Notes under the pieces: model-generated
Seen by the model: the letters and a program-made list of their open reading frames with translations, nothing else
Told to the model about the DNA's origin: nothing
Database searches by the model: none
Assembly: GCA_020137815.1 (NCBI GenBank)
Contig: CM035350.1
Location: 3,524,537-3,588,536, forward strand
Direction: 5' to 3'
DNA: 64,000 nucleotides
Origin: Hormiphora californensis
Lineage: Eukaryota > Ctenophora > Tentaculata > Cydippida > Pleurobrachiidae
Part shown: positions 1-14,500 of the stretch, in pieces
How the letters are laid out: the number at the start of each line of letters is the position of its first letter
Position numbering within the stretch: the stretch's first letter is position 1
Program-made: the position numbers and the translations under genes

Positions 1-35
1 CTGTCTCACGAGCGCTCGGAGTACTCGCGAATCTG

Positions 36-40
<5 letters not shown>

Positions 41-109
<69 letters not shown>
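41..109. repeat. (CT)n microsatellite
   Basis: An uninterrupted CT dinucleotide tract, the first of about ten CT/GA arrays in the window. Confidence 0.97.
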
Positions 110-113
<4 letters not shown>

Positions 114-228
114 CGCCCCAGCTTGAATTTACTGACACCCTTACTACTTATCAACCAGACATGCGATTATGCACTACAGCTGCAGCAGTAGTAACTTTGA
201 GTGAACTACCTGACACCTAACCGTGAAT

Positions 229-305
229 TTGGTAATGAAATTACCCCTCCGCTCTATATAATAGCTCACGGATATATATGCAATAATAGGGGATTTCATC
301 ACCAA
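229..305. mobile_element. Short fold-back element, family B (MULE-like MITE)
   Basis: The ends TTGGTAATGAAATTACCCC and its near-inverse close a 77-bp hairpin. A 9-bp direct repeat, ACCGTGAAT, flanks it at 220-228 and 306-314. Nine-bp target duplications with inverted ends are typical of Mutator-like transposons. Relatives lie at 16622, 41921, 42526 and 48360. Confidence 0.8.
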
Positions 306-362
306 ACCGTGAATTGTGCTCAACTCACTCAAGATAATATCCCAAACATGTTACATATATAC

Positions 363-475
363 CTTGCCTAAAACCACAAAACGAGATGGACAAGATGATC
401 GGTGAGAATAGATTGATTCTGACACTAAATACCGATCACATCTTGGCCATATTGTTTTGTGGTTTTACAGGCAAG
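363..475. mobile_element. Fold-back element of about 113 bp
   Basis: CTTGCCTAAAACCACAAAAC at the left end is inverted at the right end with one extra base. A second inner inverted segment (AAGATGATCGG against CCGATCACATCTT) continues the stem. It has no coding capacity and is probably a MITE. Confidence 0.65.
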
Positions 476-2894
476 TACTACTGCAGGTAGCTTAGATTCT
501 AAGCTAGATCACATCTTCTCAATTCACACACAGGAATACTCCACTAAGAATTACAAGTTCGCAAATGATATAGTCTAGGAAGCTATGATATTAGAGGGTA
601 GTGGGTAGGTAAATCGACTATTACTTATAGTACTACATTTACTAGTAGTAGTACACCATTTACTAACGGAATTGACCTGAAATTATAACGACGGAGCATG
701 GGAACAGTGGCTTATACAGTTGAGACATTATCTCTCGATTTTCCTCCCATATTCTTTCGCTAATACTGTATCGATGGCCCTCGATTTCCCTCGCCTTCTT
801 CTCTCTATTCATGTGGTTGTGAAGGATAAAATCAACCTACATTCTACAACTTAGACTTATCTTGAATGCAATTAATATGGAGAAACCGAAATACAGAAAT
901 ACAGAAATATAATTGTAAAAACGAAGATTTGTCCGAGTATTAGTAATCGTTTCTGATGCTAGAACTGGAGATTTCTATTTTTATGAATTCACTTATATCG
1001 TGCGGTTGGATCTGTGCACATGTGGTCGAGCAACTGAAGGGATTAACTTAAATTCTTCTTTTTCTTCTTTTCAAATATAGCCGTCATCTTACAAATTTAT
1101 ATTTATCATTTAACAAACAAGCGATAAGAAATATCTTGGCAGATCCGTGTATATCAAGCTGATATATTATCAGGCTGACGTAAATCAGTGCATTTTCATG
1201 TCGCATTATAAACTGTCCAATCAACTGGTTATGTGACTTAATATGACCTTGTTGGATTTTATTTTTCTTAAAATAAAGATATAAATTGGATAGGCCAAGA
1301 TATCATATGCTTATCATCTTATCACTTATCATGATCATCATGATGGTGATCGTCACCAACGTCAATCACAAGCACTCGTTGCTTGGGAAGAGGCGGAGAG
1401 AAGGGGGAGAAGGGAAGAAGCGGAGAGAAGGGTAGAGAGGGAGATCGAGAGAAGGGAGAAGAGGGGCGAGGGAAGGGGAAGGAGGGAGGGGTCCTCAATA
1501 ATTTTTCTCCTGCCTGGGTGAGTGCAGACACAGAAAAGTTTAATTGTATTTGAAAAGTTTAAGAGACATTGGACACAACAAGGAGAGGCCGTGTTTTGAA
1601 TTAAATTGCCTCAGGCAATGCAGCTGTACAAAATTAAAATCATTCCTTCCCTGAAATCCTCAAGCATGTCCGACCCTGTCCATCACATGGGCGGTGATCT
1701 ATATAATGTTAACCAAGTCTAGGGAGAAGGCTATCAAATTGCCTAGCCTGACTCTGTTTCGCACGCCCGCTTTACACATGTAAAGGAGGGTTAGAACATA
1801 ACAAGCTATCAAAATGGTCATCAAAAATCAAAGCAAAATGTCTTTGATGGATCATATTTGAACAATTAATTTACCTGGTAAGGTAACACGGCAGAAATAA
1901 GGCCATGAAATTAGGACAGCAAAATTCGTTTTTACATTACAAATTGTGTGCTCTTCTTAGAGAATAGGCGGCGTGTCGGACGTAGTGTCTCAATGAGAAT
2001 CTCATGTGTGAAGAAAGCAAACAATCTGTGATGCACAAAGGGATTTGGCTATCCTAATTTTCTGGCCTTTTTCCCTGGAAGTTCTACTAGTACTTCTATC
2101 AGACAATCCACAGGCCAATGATTCTAATTCAACTAAAGAACAAGTTCATTTGTTGACTTTAGAAAGATTGAGACACTATCATTTATTGTAGGATAATCGA
2201 CGAGTATTAAAAATTTGTCCCCGGTATGATCAAGATATAATTTAAAACTTTTAAAATCAATGCCCCATTCATTATGTGATCTCTATGTGGGAATTTTTCA
2301 TATATACTAGCACCTCTACAGAGGAGGGAATTGGAAAATCCATAAAATAGTTTAGTCGCCTAACACTGTGTCCGTGCTTCGCAGTATGAACAATTCAATA
2401 AAATAAAGGAAAACTAGCAACCCGTATTCATTAGCTTTGTACAACTGTAAGCTTTGGAAATTCCACGTACATATTGGAAGTTTTATGGTAACGGATATAA
2501 TACTTGTTTTACAAATTATTTATCAAGTTCTTTTCAGGAAATAAAACCAAATTCTGGATCGGAAGGACGAAGGAAGGGGTATAGTGAATGAAGGGGGTGA
2601 AGAACAGCCTTTAAAACGTAAATCAGAAGAAGAATGGACTGCTTTAACCTGTTGTATACCTTTACTTAGAGGAGAGAGTTGAGAGAGAGAATTGATTTCC
2701 AGCTATACATTGTCGATTTGAAACCACCGTGTGCAACTGCCTGCGAGAAAGTCATTCATTTTTATATATGGAACCAATGAAAAGTTTCAGCATATCCAAT
2801 TTTTATCATACTATTCAAGAAAACACAGTGACTTTTGGGGCTGTGGCATTGCCACCACAGTTGAATTCTCTAACCAATTACCTTTCTGGTAGCA

Positions 2895-3007
2895 ATGGCA
2901 AAGATGATAGTAGTCGCCATGGTAACGATACTGCTCCTTCATAAAACAAGATGTGATTCCTCTGCAGCGGCGGTGAACGGATACCTGAAGAGCTTTGCTG
3001 GAAAACG
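2895..3007 (+). CDS. CCDC134: CCDC134-like exon 1 (signal peptide)
   Basis: It opens at an ATG followed by a hydrophobic run and then Cys-Asp, and ends at a strong donor, CG|GTAAGT, in phase 2. Exon 2 accepts phase 2, and the join creates Lys-Arg-Arg exactly where CCDC134 proteins carry it. That is why I prefer it to the alternative signal-peptide exon at 12215-12315. Confidence 0.75.
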
Positions 3008-3770
3008 GTAAGTCTTATAGCATGTATAGTTGCCTAGCTAGACTGTGTTTCACGCGCATGTAGCTGAATACCAATTCATGGTTGGGATAATAATAATTCA
3101 TAATGATAAGTGAGTGAGTGAGTGATATAATATGTTATGTTACGAATAAAATGATTCATTCTAAAAGAGACCTGTGTACAGTGTACACTGTACACGCTGA
3201 AATCCATGCTAACGGTTCCTACCATATCATAATTTGGCCACGTGGTACTAATTGGCATCAGTATTTTTGAATCAGTGCTTGATTATTATTCCATGATTTT
3301 AAGGGACCTATAATTATGAGTGATATTATATTAGACAATTTTAACCGGTTATCTAAGTTTTCACAGTACACCGTTTCCGGTGGTTAAAGTGTACTGTGAA
3401 ATTTTAGACCACTGCAAAAACACTAGTAATTATAAAGTAAGATACCGCTGCAGTGGTATGTGAAAAATTAAACACTTTCTAGTCACACGCACACAGTGTG
3501 AACATTACGTCACTACACAGTACACACGCCCTAACTACTGCACACGCAACAGCACACGCTTATCTTTTCTTTCCCTCTGCGACATGTTGCAACTCTTCTA
3601 GGTCACGTGATCGTCACACACGCCCTAACCCTTATCTTTTCTTCCCCTCTGCAACTATAGGTCACGTGATCGTCACGTGATGGCACCACCCCAATGAGCG
3701 GCCTGCATCTGCTTTCCCTCTCTGCCTTCGATTCTCTCTTTCCCTATCTCTCTCTCTCACACACATTCTC

Positions 3771-3840
<70 letters not shown>

Positions 3841-6800
3841 GCTCGCTCTATCTTTATCTCGTTCACTCAGTTTGTTTCCAAAATCATCTAATAAAATTAG
3901 ATGACTGCTTTTACATGCTCTATTACACAACAATAATGTTAAAGATTCTTTCACTTTTAGGCCTCGCAGGCTCGGCCCAAAAGTACAACTACAGAGCTCG
4001 CAGGCTCGCTCAGTAGTTACACTTAGCGTGCCTCGCAGGCTCGGCAGCTAAGTAAAAGGATCTACCTCGACCTGTCGGTCTCGGTTCATTATTGTTGTAT
4101 TTAGAACACTCGGCCTTCGGCCTCGTGCACTAAAAAGTAATAGACCATTTTAACCAGTCATCTAATCATATAATGTGCTCGAGTGGTTTGGGCAGTCTAG
4201 TGTGATAGGGGCACTATAATGCAATATAATGGTATCAATATCAACATATTGTGACGCCAACTAATTTAACAACGAATTAATTGTTCCGCACCGTGCTTTA
4301 ATTGTTGCGTAACTTTGATTTCATTTCCAGATTATTTCACAACAAGTAACACGTCCTTTTTAACTAACTTGTAGGTAGGTACTAACAATTATACCTCCCA
4401 AATACACATCCCTATCATGGGGTGGGTAAGCGGACTCTAGTGCTAAAATCACGAAAAGCGAACTCGAGATTTCGGCCGTTATACTCGTTTAGAAGTGTTA
4501 CAGTCCGTCATACACATTTTTATTTGGAATTTTCATTTGGAATTTTCATTTAAAAACCATCCACACGCATGCACGTGCAAGCTTCAAACACAAGTTAGAA
4601 GCACGGGACCTTCACTAACTTATTTGTTTTGATCCAAGGATCACTTTAGTGAAGGTCCCATGGTTCTAACTTGTGTTTGAAGCTTGCACGTGCATGCGTG
4701 TGGATGGTTTTCAAATGAAAATTCCAAGTGAAAATTCCAAATGAAAATGTGTATGACGCCGCGTTAGGGCTGTTATTTGGGTTCGAGGTTAGGGGTAAGT
4801 GTAAAGGTTAGGGTTAGATATAGAGTCCTCCTTGGGTTTAGATATAGAGTCCGTTAGCACTAGAGTCCGCCTACCATCACACTTACTTAGTACTTACTTG
4901 CTTACGTTATACTGGAATGAAATGCTTAGGATTTAGCAATTACATATGTCCTTAAGCTTATCCCTATATGTATTTACTGTTTGACAGCTGTCTCTTGAAT
5001 GAGTTTGTAATTCTCATATAATGAGAATTTATCTAATATTTATCTAAATAAGCGACGATTTTAAAGCGTTATATACGTGTCGTGAATGATCCCACTGCAT
5101 GACTACCATAATCATATCATTGTAAAATTTTGAGATATAATATAATTCTTGATAATGTACTACATTAACCGTAGTATTATGCACTATGCTGCAGGGACAT
5201 CACACACACACATCACCCACACACATGATATATCGAATTCAGTGGATCGCTTGGTTACTTCCTTCGTTAAACAAGCATTGAAACTGGAGGGTTGGAGTAA
5301 CTCATATACAGTGCGGCACATTAATGTGTTTGTATCTGATTTTTCGGAATGACCAGTTGGGCTATTAAACAGTAATCACGACATATTAATTTAATATAAT
5401 TCTTTAGGTAGCACTGCTTGTACAACTTATAACACCCCCCAGTGTTATAAGTTTTCACTTATAACACCCCCCAGTGTTATAAGTTTTCACTTATAACACC
5501 CCCCAGTGATACATGAAAACTTATAACACTGCTGCACTTAGAAGTCCTTACTCCACTGTTTCTGTCACACTTAAAAACCGTTGGAAAGATAAGCGTGTAC
5601 GAACTCCCTCTCTCTCTCTTTCTTTATGTCACACTCTCAAGCCACTGCAACACCGAGATCAAGATAACAGTCACGAACTCCCAGACCCACACATTCTTTA
5701 TCTCTCTCTCACTCTCGCTAATCTCTCACTCTCTTTACCTATAGATCTCAGGCGTTATCTTATCTCTGCCTGCTACCTTATCATGAATTCGTTCTATTGT
5801 TACGCCCTAAACTGTCTCTCACTCTTGTTTTAAAAATTTTACAATGCATTTTTATTATGCCTATTTTCGTTGTACCTGACGTCAACAATAATGTCCCAGA
5901 TTCTTACACTTTTAGACCTCGCAGGCTCGGTCAAAAAGTAAAACTACATCACTCGCAGGCTCGTGAGGTAGTTACACTTAGTGGCACTCGCAGGCTCGTG
6001 CACTAAAGTACAAGAATCTGCCTCGACCTGTGGTCTCGGATCATTATTGTTGTACTTATAACACTCGACCTTCGGTCTCGTGTTATAAGTTTTCAGGTAC
6101 AACTTATAGGCATAATAAAATCCTACATATTTGTATCACAAGATAACCACTTAGCAGTGTGATGATATAGAATCGACATATTCAGTGCATAGTATTTACA
6201 GGGGCGCATCAACCACTCTTGTCATGTGTCTTATATATCGATAATATCAAGCTGCTATACTGCAGCAAGAGCATAGTAGGCGTGATTTGATTGGCAGGTA
6301 AGGATCGGGGAGGGGGAGAGAGGGGAGAGAGATAGTCAAGAATAAGAGCTGTGAGAATAAGGAAAATGTAGAGGTGTCCAAAGCACCGAATTTTTCATGT
6401 GGGTGTTGAATTGCAGTACGTACGTCGTACAACACTTTTGATTGTTGAACACCTGTTGTTCCCGTGGTTATAACTATAGTGTACGTACTGCAGATAACAT
6501 ATCTTGTCCACGACATTGTAACAGTGCTCCAAATTAAAGCGTCCTCCACGACGTTTTTCTGACACTAGCCTAGAGTTTTTGTTAAAATCTAATGCAATAG
6601 TTGTCTTTCTAATTCACTCTTTTTTCACACAAAATCACTGCCAGCTGTGACAAATAAGAGGTCACTCGATTTTTTTGAAGTGTTCTGGAACTAAGGAAGA
6701 CACGAGTTATTTTGGCACTGAAAATAAGTTTACCGTGTTCTGGAAAATATATGGCGCGGCTGCCATCTGTTCAAATCCTTCTTTCAAGTTAGAAGTTGCA

Positions 6801-7300
6801 ATATAATTATTGCTTTTTTAGTAATGCTTTCAATCTTCATTCTCTATAATAGAACAAACCCTATTTTCGTTTCCGTTTGCATTATGAACTTTAAGATTTA
6901 TTTATACTCGAGAAGTACGTATAAATCGAGTTGATAGGAGATAGAGAGGGACAGATATGGAGAGAGTTGGATTGTAGAGAGAGGGACATGAGAGATGCAG
7001 GGGACCCATGGGGAGAGATGGAGAGAGATATGATAGAGAGTCTGCGGAGTTGTCCCCCGGGTTCATCAGCATGTGGGCAAGATTCGTGAGGAGGTCGTCG
7101 CTCCCACAATCATCTCGAGATCGCTAGGAGAGAGAGAGGAGTAGAGGATCGAGAGAGCGAGAGAGGATCGCAGGAGAGAGAGCGGGCTCTCTCGACTATA
7201 GCTCTATCTAGCTCTCCTCTTCTCTCTCGAGCTCTCTCTCTCTCTCTCGCTCTTTCTCTCTCGCCTCTCTCTCCCCCTCTCTCTATCTCTATCTCTATCT

Positions 7301-7375
<75 letters not shown>

Positions 7376-7752
7376 CTCCTCCCCTCTCTCTCTCTCGCTC
7401 TCCTTCCTCTCTCAAGCTGGTGAAGCTGCAATGGAAAAGAAAGTATTCTGCCATCTGATGCTCATGCAGTGCAGTGTCGTAGATGCCAGCGAGGAATCAC
7501 TCGTTCTCAGCAGCAGGATCAACTCCACGGAGTTATTCAGAGAGGGTCGAGCAGGTGCAGGGAACTCAAATTAGTGGTCAGATTTAGAATCTGGAGGGGT
7601 GGGCTGATTGGGACGTTAATTCTGTGACTCATTCCTAACCTCTATAATAAACTACCTTTCTAACTATGTAGTATTATAAGTAGTTTTTGGAAAGAAAGAA
7701 AGAAAAAGAGAGAGAGATAGAGAGAGAGGGGGAGAGAGAGAAAGAGAGGGAG

Positions 7753-7833
<81 letters not shown>

Positions 7834-8445
7834 GAAGAGAGAGAATAGTACTGAGAGGGAGGAAACAGAGTAGGGGGAGTTTAAAATAGCAAATTTATGG
7901 TGCGTTACTACTCACGCTGCCCGTTGAGCGCAATTTATATTGTCTGATGTCCGAATCAAATATATTTATTCAATATGTTTCAATTTTTTTAATTTCATAT
8001 CTCAGTTTATTCTACCCAGTGTTGTTCGTGTGCAGTGAGAGCATTAGGTATTAATTGTTTGATATTTGTCTCATGATGATAATTCAGTAATAATATGAAC
8101 AATTGAGACTCGTTGAATATCAGGGTCAATAATTTCAGGAATTTTCATCGTTCAACGGCATGGTCAGCTCAAATTAATTTATTTTAAGTAGTGTTGATGA
8201 GTTTGAAAACTACTAATTTATTGACCCTGATATCCAACGAGTATCAATGTCAATTATTTTTTTACATTATCTAAAAAGTTTTGATTTAGATATTGTGTTT
8301 GTCTATGTCTACTGGAAGATTGCTTACCGACACTGAGCGAGAAACCATGAGAAGACGCACATGAGTTCATTGATGTAGGAGAGTAAGAAATGCAGTTTGA
8401 ACGATATAGGACACGTGTTTTCTTCATCACTCAAGGTAGAGGGGA

Positions 8446-8539
<94 letters not shown>

Positions 8540-11500
8540 TATAGAGAGAGAGAGAACACACTAGACACTGATAGCAATAGCTCGATTAGTTTATTAGATA
8601 CATGGCACTCTCAACTATCTTCCCTATTCTCTATCCTTTTCTCTCACTCTTTTCTCTAGCGATTGATATGCTTTCCTGTAGTATTTTTCTTCCCTTGAAC
8701 AACTCTACTCACTGCTTCTCTCACTTTTATCTCCCTCTCTTCATCTCCCCCTCTTCAACCGCTCTCTTCCTCTCTTGGACTCGACGTCACACAAAACAAG
8801 ATGTTCATCAACTTTTTGAACTTTTTGAATTTGTGTACATTAGAGTGCCTTCTATGGACGTCATATTGGATTTTCTCTATTGGATGTTCTACAATTATCT
8901 ATGAAGGAGTTGCCACACTTCAAGTTGAAGTGTGGCAACTCCTTCATAGATTGTAGTTCAACTCCATCATTGAACACGAGACCCACTTTCTTCTGGATTG
9001 CCCTATGGAGATCTGAGATCCCGCCTGCTACAAGAATCCTCCCCAAAGTTAGCGATAGTTCGTCTAAGAGGCCTTTTCAAACTCTCCCAAAGCAACGCCC
9101 CCTTAGCTCCCCATTCCTTTCCTCCCCAGTGTGTTTACCCTCACCTGCCTCCATGCTATTTTGAGTCTCTATTTATTTTTTATTGATCTCCTCCAACCTT
9201 TTTATAGTTTTAGAAGTTTTCCATAGTTTCATCTGATGATTCTCGTTTTTAAGAAAGCTTCAGTAAGAAAACTTTAAAATGTAAATCACACAACTCAGAG
9301 AAATCCCATCAAAATAAGAAACCCCTAAGTTTCTTTTTTAGGTTTCTCGTTCTATGTCCTATGCATACATTCTTTGCCTAATTGTTCGACCCTATAATAA
9401 TGAGGGTTAGAATTCCTAACATATTATGTAACAACAAACAAATGTTGTAACTTACAATTAAACTATGTTTGTAGCCATGGACGCCATCGATATTCTTTAT
9501 GGAACTGTCACTCTCATATCATCCTTGTCGGGGATAATTGGAAATCTCTTCATTCTCCGAACATTTTTCCGAGAACGTCACCTTCTTTCCAAGAAGATCT
9601 TTATTATCATCGCCCTAACGGACATCGTGACGTCACTAACAAGCGCCATTCCTTTTGGAATCAGCAGACTAGCCAACCGGAACCCTGTCCTCTACTCCAG
9701 TGTCCTCTTTTGTAACTTCTCTGGACTGGTCTTCAACATAACTTCCCGACTTTCAGTGTTCCTCATCTCGGTTCTCAGCTGTACCCGGTGTATAGCGATT
9801 ATCCGGCCTATGCAGCAGTTAAACCATGGAGTTATCCTCGGTGCTATCGCTGTTTACGGGGTGTTACAACTGGTTATCGCTAGTATACCCTTTATTAACA
9901 ACCAGATTAGGGACGGCTCAGAGGAGGCCCTACTGTACACTTTCAACAATCACTACACAAACTGTGTGTGGAACGTGGAGCTCATCATTCACGCCGAAAC
10001 CATTCTCTTCCAGGTAGCGGAGTACATCCTCCTCTTCCTCCCCTTCTTCTTTCCCTCCATTGTGGTGCTGACATCCTGTTGTATCTGTGCGGTGTCCCTT
10101 GCCAGAGCAGCCGCCCTGAACTGCAGCACAAACAGTTCTCTTATCAAGAGCAAAAACAGGGCCACCCGGACCATTCTACTAGTTACTTTGTTGTTTGTGG
10201 TCCTGAACTTCCCCTATTGGGTGCTCCTCCTTCTATTTTTCATTGAAAAGAACAGTAGTATGCAGATTGTGGAGTACACCAATTCCTACATTATTGGCCT
10301 CTTCATCTTCTGCACCAATGTTAGCCCCTATTTGAACGCTGGACTCAATCCCATTCTATACCTGCTGAGGGTTAAAGAGGCGAGGGGTAACTTAGCAACC
10401 GGACTCAGAGAACTAAAGGAATTCCCGCGACGGTCCGTTTCTAGAATGCAGGGTGTTCTAACTGCACAGGAGATATGATCAACAGACACTGGACATCTTG
10501 GATGACACGTGTTTTTAAAAGATGTTTGTGGGCAGTGAACATCTGTAGATTTGTGACCCATGTGTAAAGGTGCACTATAATTTGTATCCGTGTTTTAAAC
10601 ATGTTTTGATCTCATACTAATATGTAAATGCTGTATTAAAATTTTAATGGTCTTTGCAAGTTTAAAAAGCTGTGTAATTGTTATTTTTCTAGAAAACCAG
10701 TGGAAATCAGTTCCTTCGATATAAAGCCCAGAAATGCAAGAAACATAGCACTCCTCAAACCCACTATGACTAAAACTCCAATCCGTGCACGTGCTGCATA
10801 TAAGGGCTTGCTCAGTAACCCCTCAGTTTGTACGTGTGGAATGCGGATATCGCCACTTCATGTACAACTAGAATACCAATTACCATTTTCAGTCAGCTCA
10901 CGCCCCGCTCACGCACATCTTTTGCAATGTCACGTCCCTGACTTTAGATTGGATTATATGTCAAACTGCAGGTTCATTTTCCCTGACGCACGTTTGATTG
11001 GATACCAGGAATTCATTCTCAAACTAATCAACCAGCTAGCAGCATGTGATGTCTGGTGCCCGTTCAGTTTGTTGAGTAAGGGGTTCAGTAGTTTTCCAAT
11101 CAAATATAGTAGGGTTTGTCAAAGATTCTTATGCACCTCGCCTAGGTGGCTAGGTATGATAAATACCTCTGATTCAGAGGGGCTCTGATTGAACATGATC
11201 TTCCCTGAATACGGGCCATATAAGGAAAGGATCGTGCAAAAATACAAAATAGATTGAGGGCAGTATAATAATCGATATAAAAGAAACCATATGCACCTAC
11301 CTGAAAACTGTCAGACCGATTATATATACAGGGTGGCCCAAAAATTATGAGCGCGGGAGACAAGCCGTACCTCCGAAACGGTGATAGTTGTGCAAAAACA
11401 AACTACGGGAACATGCTGGAACAATTCCGTGGTAACTTTTTCCAGGTTATGAGTTTCTTATTCAAAAGTTCATTTTTCATTCATAAGCTATTTAAACGTT

Positions 11501-14500
11501 CATTAATAAACCAAGGGCTCTATTTTACTGAGATTGAGCCATTTTGTTTGGGTTGAATTTATCTTTCCAATGAGCACCATAAAAATCAAATGTTGAAGCA
11601 CCAGGTCACATATATATGGCAGTTGAGAAAATGCACAGGCATGATTTTGGCTCTTCCTGCGACCTTCAATCAGCTGTATCACGGCCACCTTTTGTAGGGG
11701 TATGGGCAGAAGGTTTATGGGCAGGGTATCGGGTAGAATTAGAAAGAACAGCTGGGACCAGCTGGTAGTGGTACTACTAGTTGTTACGTGGATGTTGCAG
11801 TTGCTATGTGGAGGTTGTGGTTGCTATGTGGAGGTTGTGGTTGCTATGTGGAGGTTGTGGTTGCTATGTGAAGGTTTTGGTTGCTATGTGGAGGTTGTGG
11901 TTGCTATGTGGAGGTTGTGGTTGCTATGTGGAGGTTGTGGTTGCTATGTGGAGGTTGTGGTTGCTATGTGGAGATTGTGGTTGCTATGTGGAGGTTGTGG
12001 TTGCTATGTGGAGGTTGTGGTTGCTATGTGGAGATTGTGGTTGCTATGTGAAGGTTTTGGTTGCTATGTGGAGGTTGTGGTTGCTATGTGGAGGTTGTGG
12101 TTGCTATGTGGAGATTGTGGTTGCTATGTGGAGGTTGTGGTTGCTATGTGGAGGTTGTGGTTGCTATGTGGAGGTTGGGGTTGCTATGTGGAGGTTGCTA
12201 TTTTATACTGCATCATGACGTCAAAGAGGGGGAACCACATGACATTATTATTGGCATTAGTTCTTATCGCATATATAACCACCACAGGCTCTTCAGAAAT
12301 ACTAATATCTGATCAGTAAAACGTCAGTATCCCTTTAACTGATCTCATTACAGGCGTCTACAGCAAGATGTCGTGACCAATATTGGATCCTCTAGAACCA
12401 ACTTCGGTAAGATCAAGAAGCTTTGGTAGACAGTTTCATGACGTGAATTCGAATACTTTGCCATCGTTAAATCGTGCAACTTAACACGTGAATTTATAAA
12501 TGCTGCAGTGGTCAAGTAGTTTATTAAAACTAAGTTGTGGCGGAATGTTATACAGTCGGACCCCGATTTAGTGGCATCCTCGGGGGAAAGAAATCCTGCC
12601 ACTAAATCGGGGTGCCACTAAATCGGGTGAGCCATATTTGGCCCATAAAAACCTATTTTATGCCCAAAATGCTATACTAAGATTAAAGACACCTCTAACT
12701 GTTATATGCAATATTCATGTATTGATTACATGATCATTTCTGATTAGAAAAATTGTGAAAAATTTTCTAAGTTATACCAGCCCGTCCGATTTGTGTTTCG
12801 AATCGGTGCAGCTTCCTGGATGTTCTGTCTAATTAACGGGTTCGAAACGAACTGATACGTGATACCATGCCAAATCGGGGCACCCTAAGCGGGTAAGATC
12901 AAAATTTCAAAATAACGTTTTCTCTCAAAATTTATGGGAAGCACCGATCAAAGCATTGACAATCGTACTGTAAAATTTTGCAAAAAAAAGTTGTAAAATT
13001 TTTTAGAGGTATACCAGCCACGTCCGAATCGTGTTTCGAATCGGTGAATCTTATCGCATGTCCTGCTGCTAATTAGACGGTTCGGAACGAATCGAAACGT
13101 GATCCCCATCGAATCGAAATTTTGACGCTTGGTGAACTCATGATTCAATGGCCCCATGGGGATCACGTATCGGTTCATTCCGAACCGTCTAATTAGCAGC
13201 AGGACATGCGATAAGATTCACTGATTCGAAACACGATTCGGACGTGGCTGGTATTCCTTTGAAAAATCTTCAAAAAAATTTCACGAAAAAAAAATCAAAA
13301 AAATTTTTGGGGGAAAAAAATCCTGCCACTAAATCGGGGTGCCACTAAATCGGGGGCCACTCTATCGGGGTCCGACTGTAGTTGTTATCAAAACGGGGGT
13401 GTTACAGTTTGATGTAGTATTTGTCATAACAATATTCAACTACTTTTTCGCGCTCTTTTCTAAAACTAAAAACCAATAATTCTGCATTCCCTCCCTCCCA
13501 GGACGCCAGGAGGATATGCTGAAGATGTTGTATGAGGCAATGCACGGTGTATTCATATCAGCTGACCTGTCCCTCCAATCCCATTCCTTCACCACATCCT
13601 CTCCCTTCCCTACACACAACCAAGATTTACTAGAGTCACTCAGTCTTATCTACGAAAACTGTGCCCTCTTTTCTGACCTGTACTTGAGGTGAGCAGCCCA
13701 ATTGTGTTTACTGGAATACTTCCTACCCAGTCTGTTGAAATTTAAACCGGAAATTTGTTAGTGTAGGGTAAAAGGTGGTCAACTCGGAACGTACATGGAC
13801 AATTTTAGGAAGCGTTATATAATAATCAGGTTATCTGTTCAAGGGAAAGTCAGTCCGTTGCGCTGGCAAGCGCAAAGGTGACCCCATCCATCCCCCGAAA
13901 AAAATTTCCCCCCAAAAACGGACCGCTTGCTCACAGCGTATATATAGTTATTTCATACTTTTAGCCCATTTTGGCACTTTTTGACATGCCATAACTCCCG
14001 AACCGGAAGAGCTAGGAAGCTGAAATTTTGTACTTATAAGCTTCTTGTAGACCTCTATCGATAGTAAAAATTTCAAGTGGCTAGCTCTTTTTGTTCAAAA
14101 GTTATAACACCACCCCCAAAACAGAAAATTCAGTGTGGGGATAACTAGGTTGATATATATATATATATATATATGTATAGACGCTTTGTTACCATCCGTT
14201 TGGTCCCAGTTTGAGACGAACCAGACATCGTACGACCTTAAACCAAGCGGTATTCGACAGATAATTGTCTCGTGCATGTACCCATCTGGGTGGCGACTCT
14301 CCATCTTACCTATGACGCGCGCAATGACGTCACGAGTGACGTCATTGCGCGAGACCGACTAACTTTTTTCAAACGCCTCTAGCACCCTGAAGACGTGTTC
14401 CGATTTCTGATTTGACGGAAATTCGTTACCGGCAAATCGTCTGAACTTTCAGATACAATATAGCGAATTTTCGTAGCTTATCATTTTGAGCCCTTAAATC

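Larger units (their letters stand above)
1..2894. other. Repeat-rich 5' flank without a supportable gene
   Basis: No reading frame here looks like a conserved protein. The stretch holds a CT microsatellite (about 41-109), a fold-back element with 9-bp target duplications (229-305), a second fold-back (363-475) and a G/A-rich low-complexity stretch at about 1380-1500. It presumably includes the promoter and 5' UTR of the gene that begins at 2895, but I cannot point to a convincing core promoter element. Confidence 0.6.
3008..9464. other. Intron 1 of the CCDC134-like gene, left part
   Basis: There is no host exon in this 6.4 kb. It contains a 22-bp palindrome at 3173-3194, CT/GA arrays, two related multi-hairpin elements (3896-4166 and 5850-6120), a 215-bp fold-back (about 4525-4745), a 30-bp tandem hairpin repeat (5428-5515) and a 54-bp palindrome near 8898. 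Small reading frames here are low-complexity or palindromic. Confidence 0.7.

Noticed and set aside
4790-4815. TTAGGG-like words suggesting telomeric DNA (also 23458-23500)
   Set aside because: The words are few and irregular, with no tandem array.
10700-11188. 162-codon open frame downstream of GPCR 1
   Set aside because: No ATG at its head, no recognisable domain, mixed composition and repeat-like neighbourhood.
11702-12319. 205-codon frame rich in Trp, Leu and Cys
   Set aside because: Produced by the 20-bp minisatellite. The other frames of the same array are just as open.
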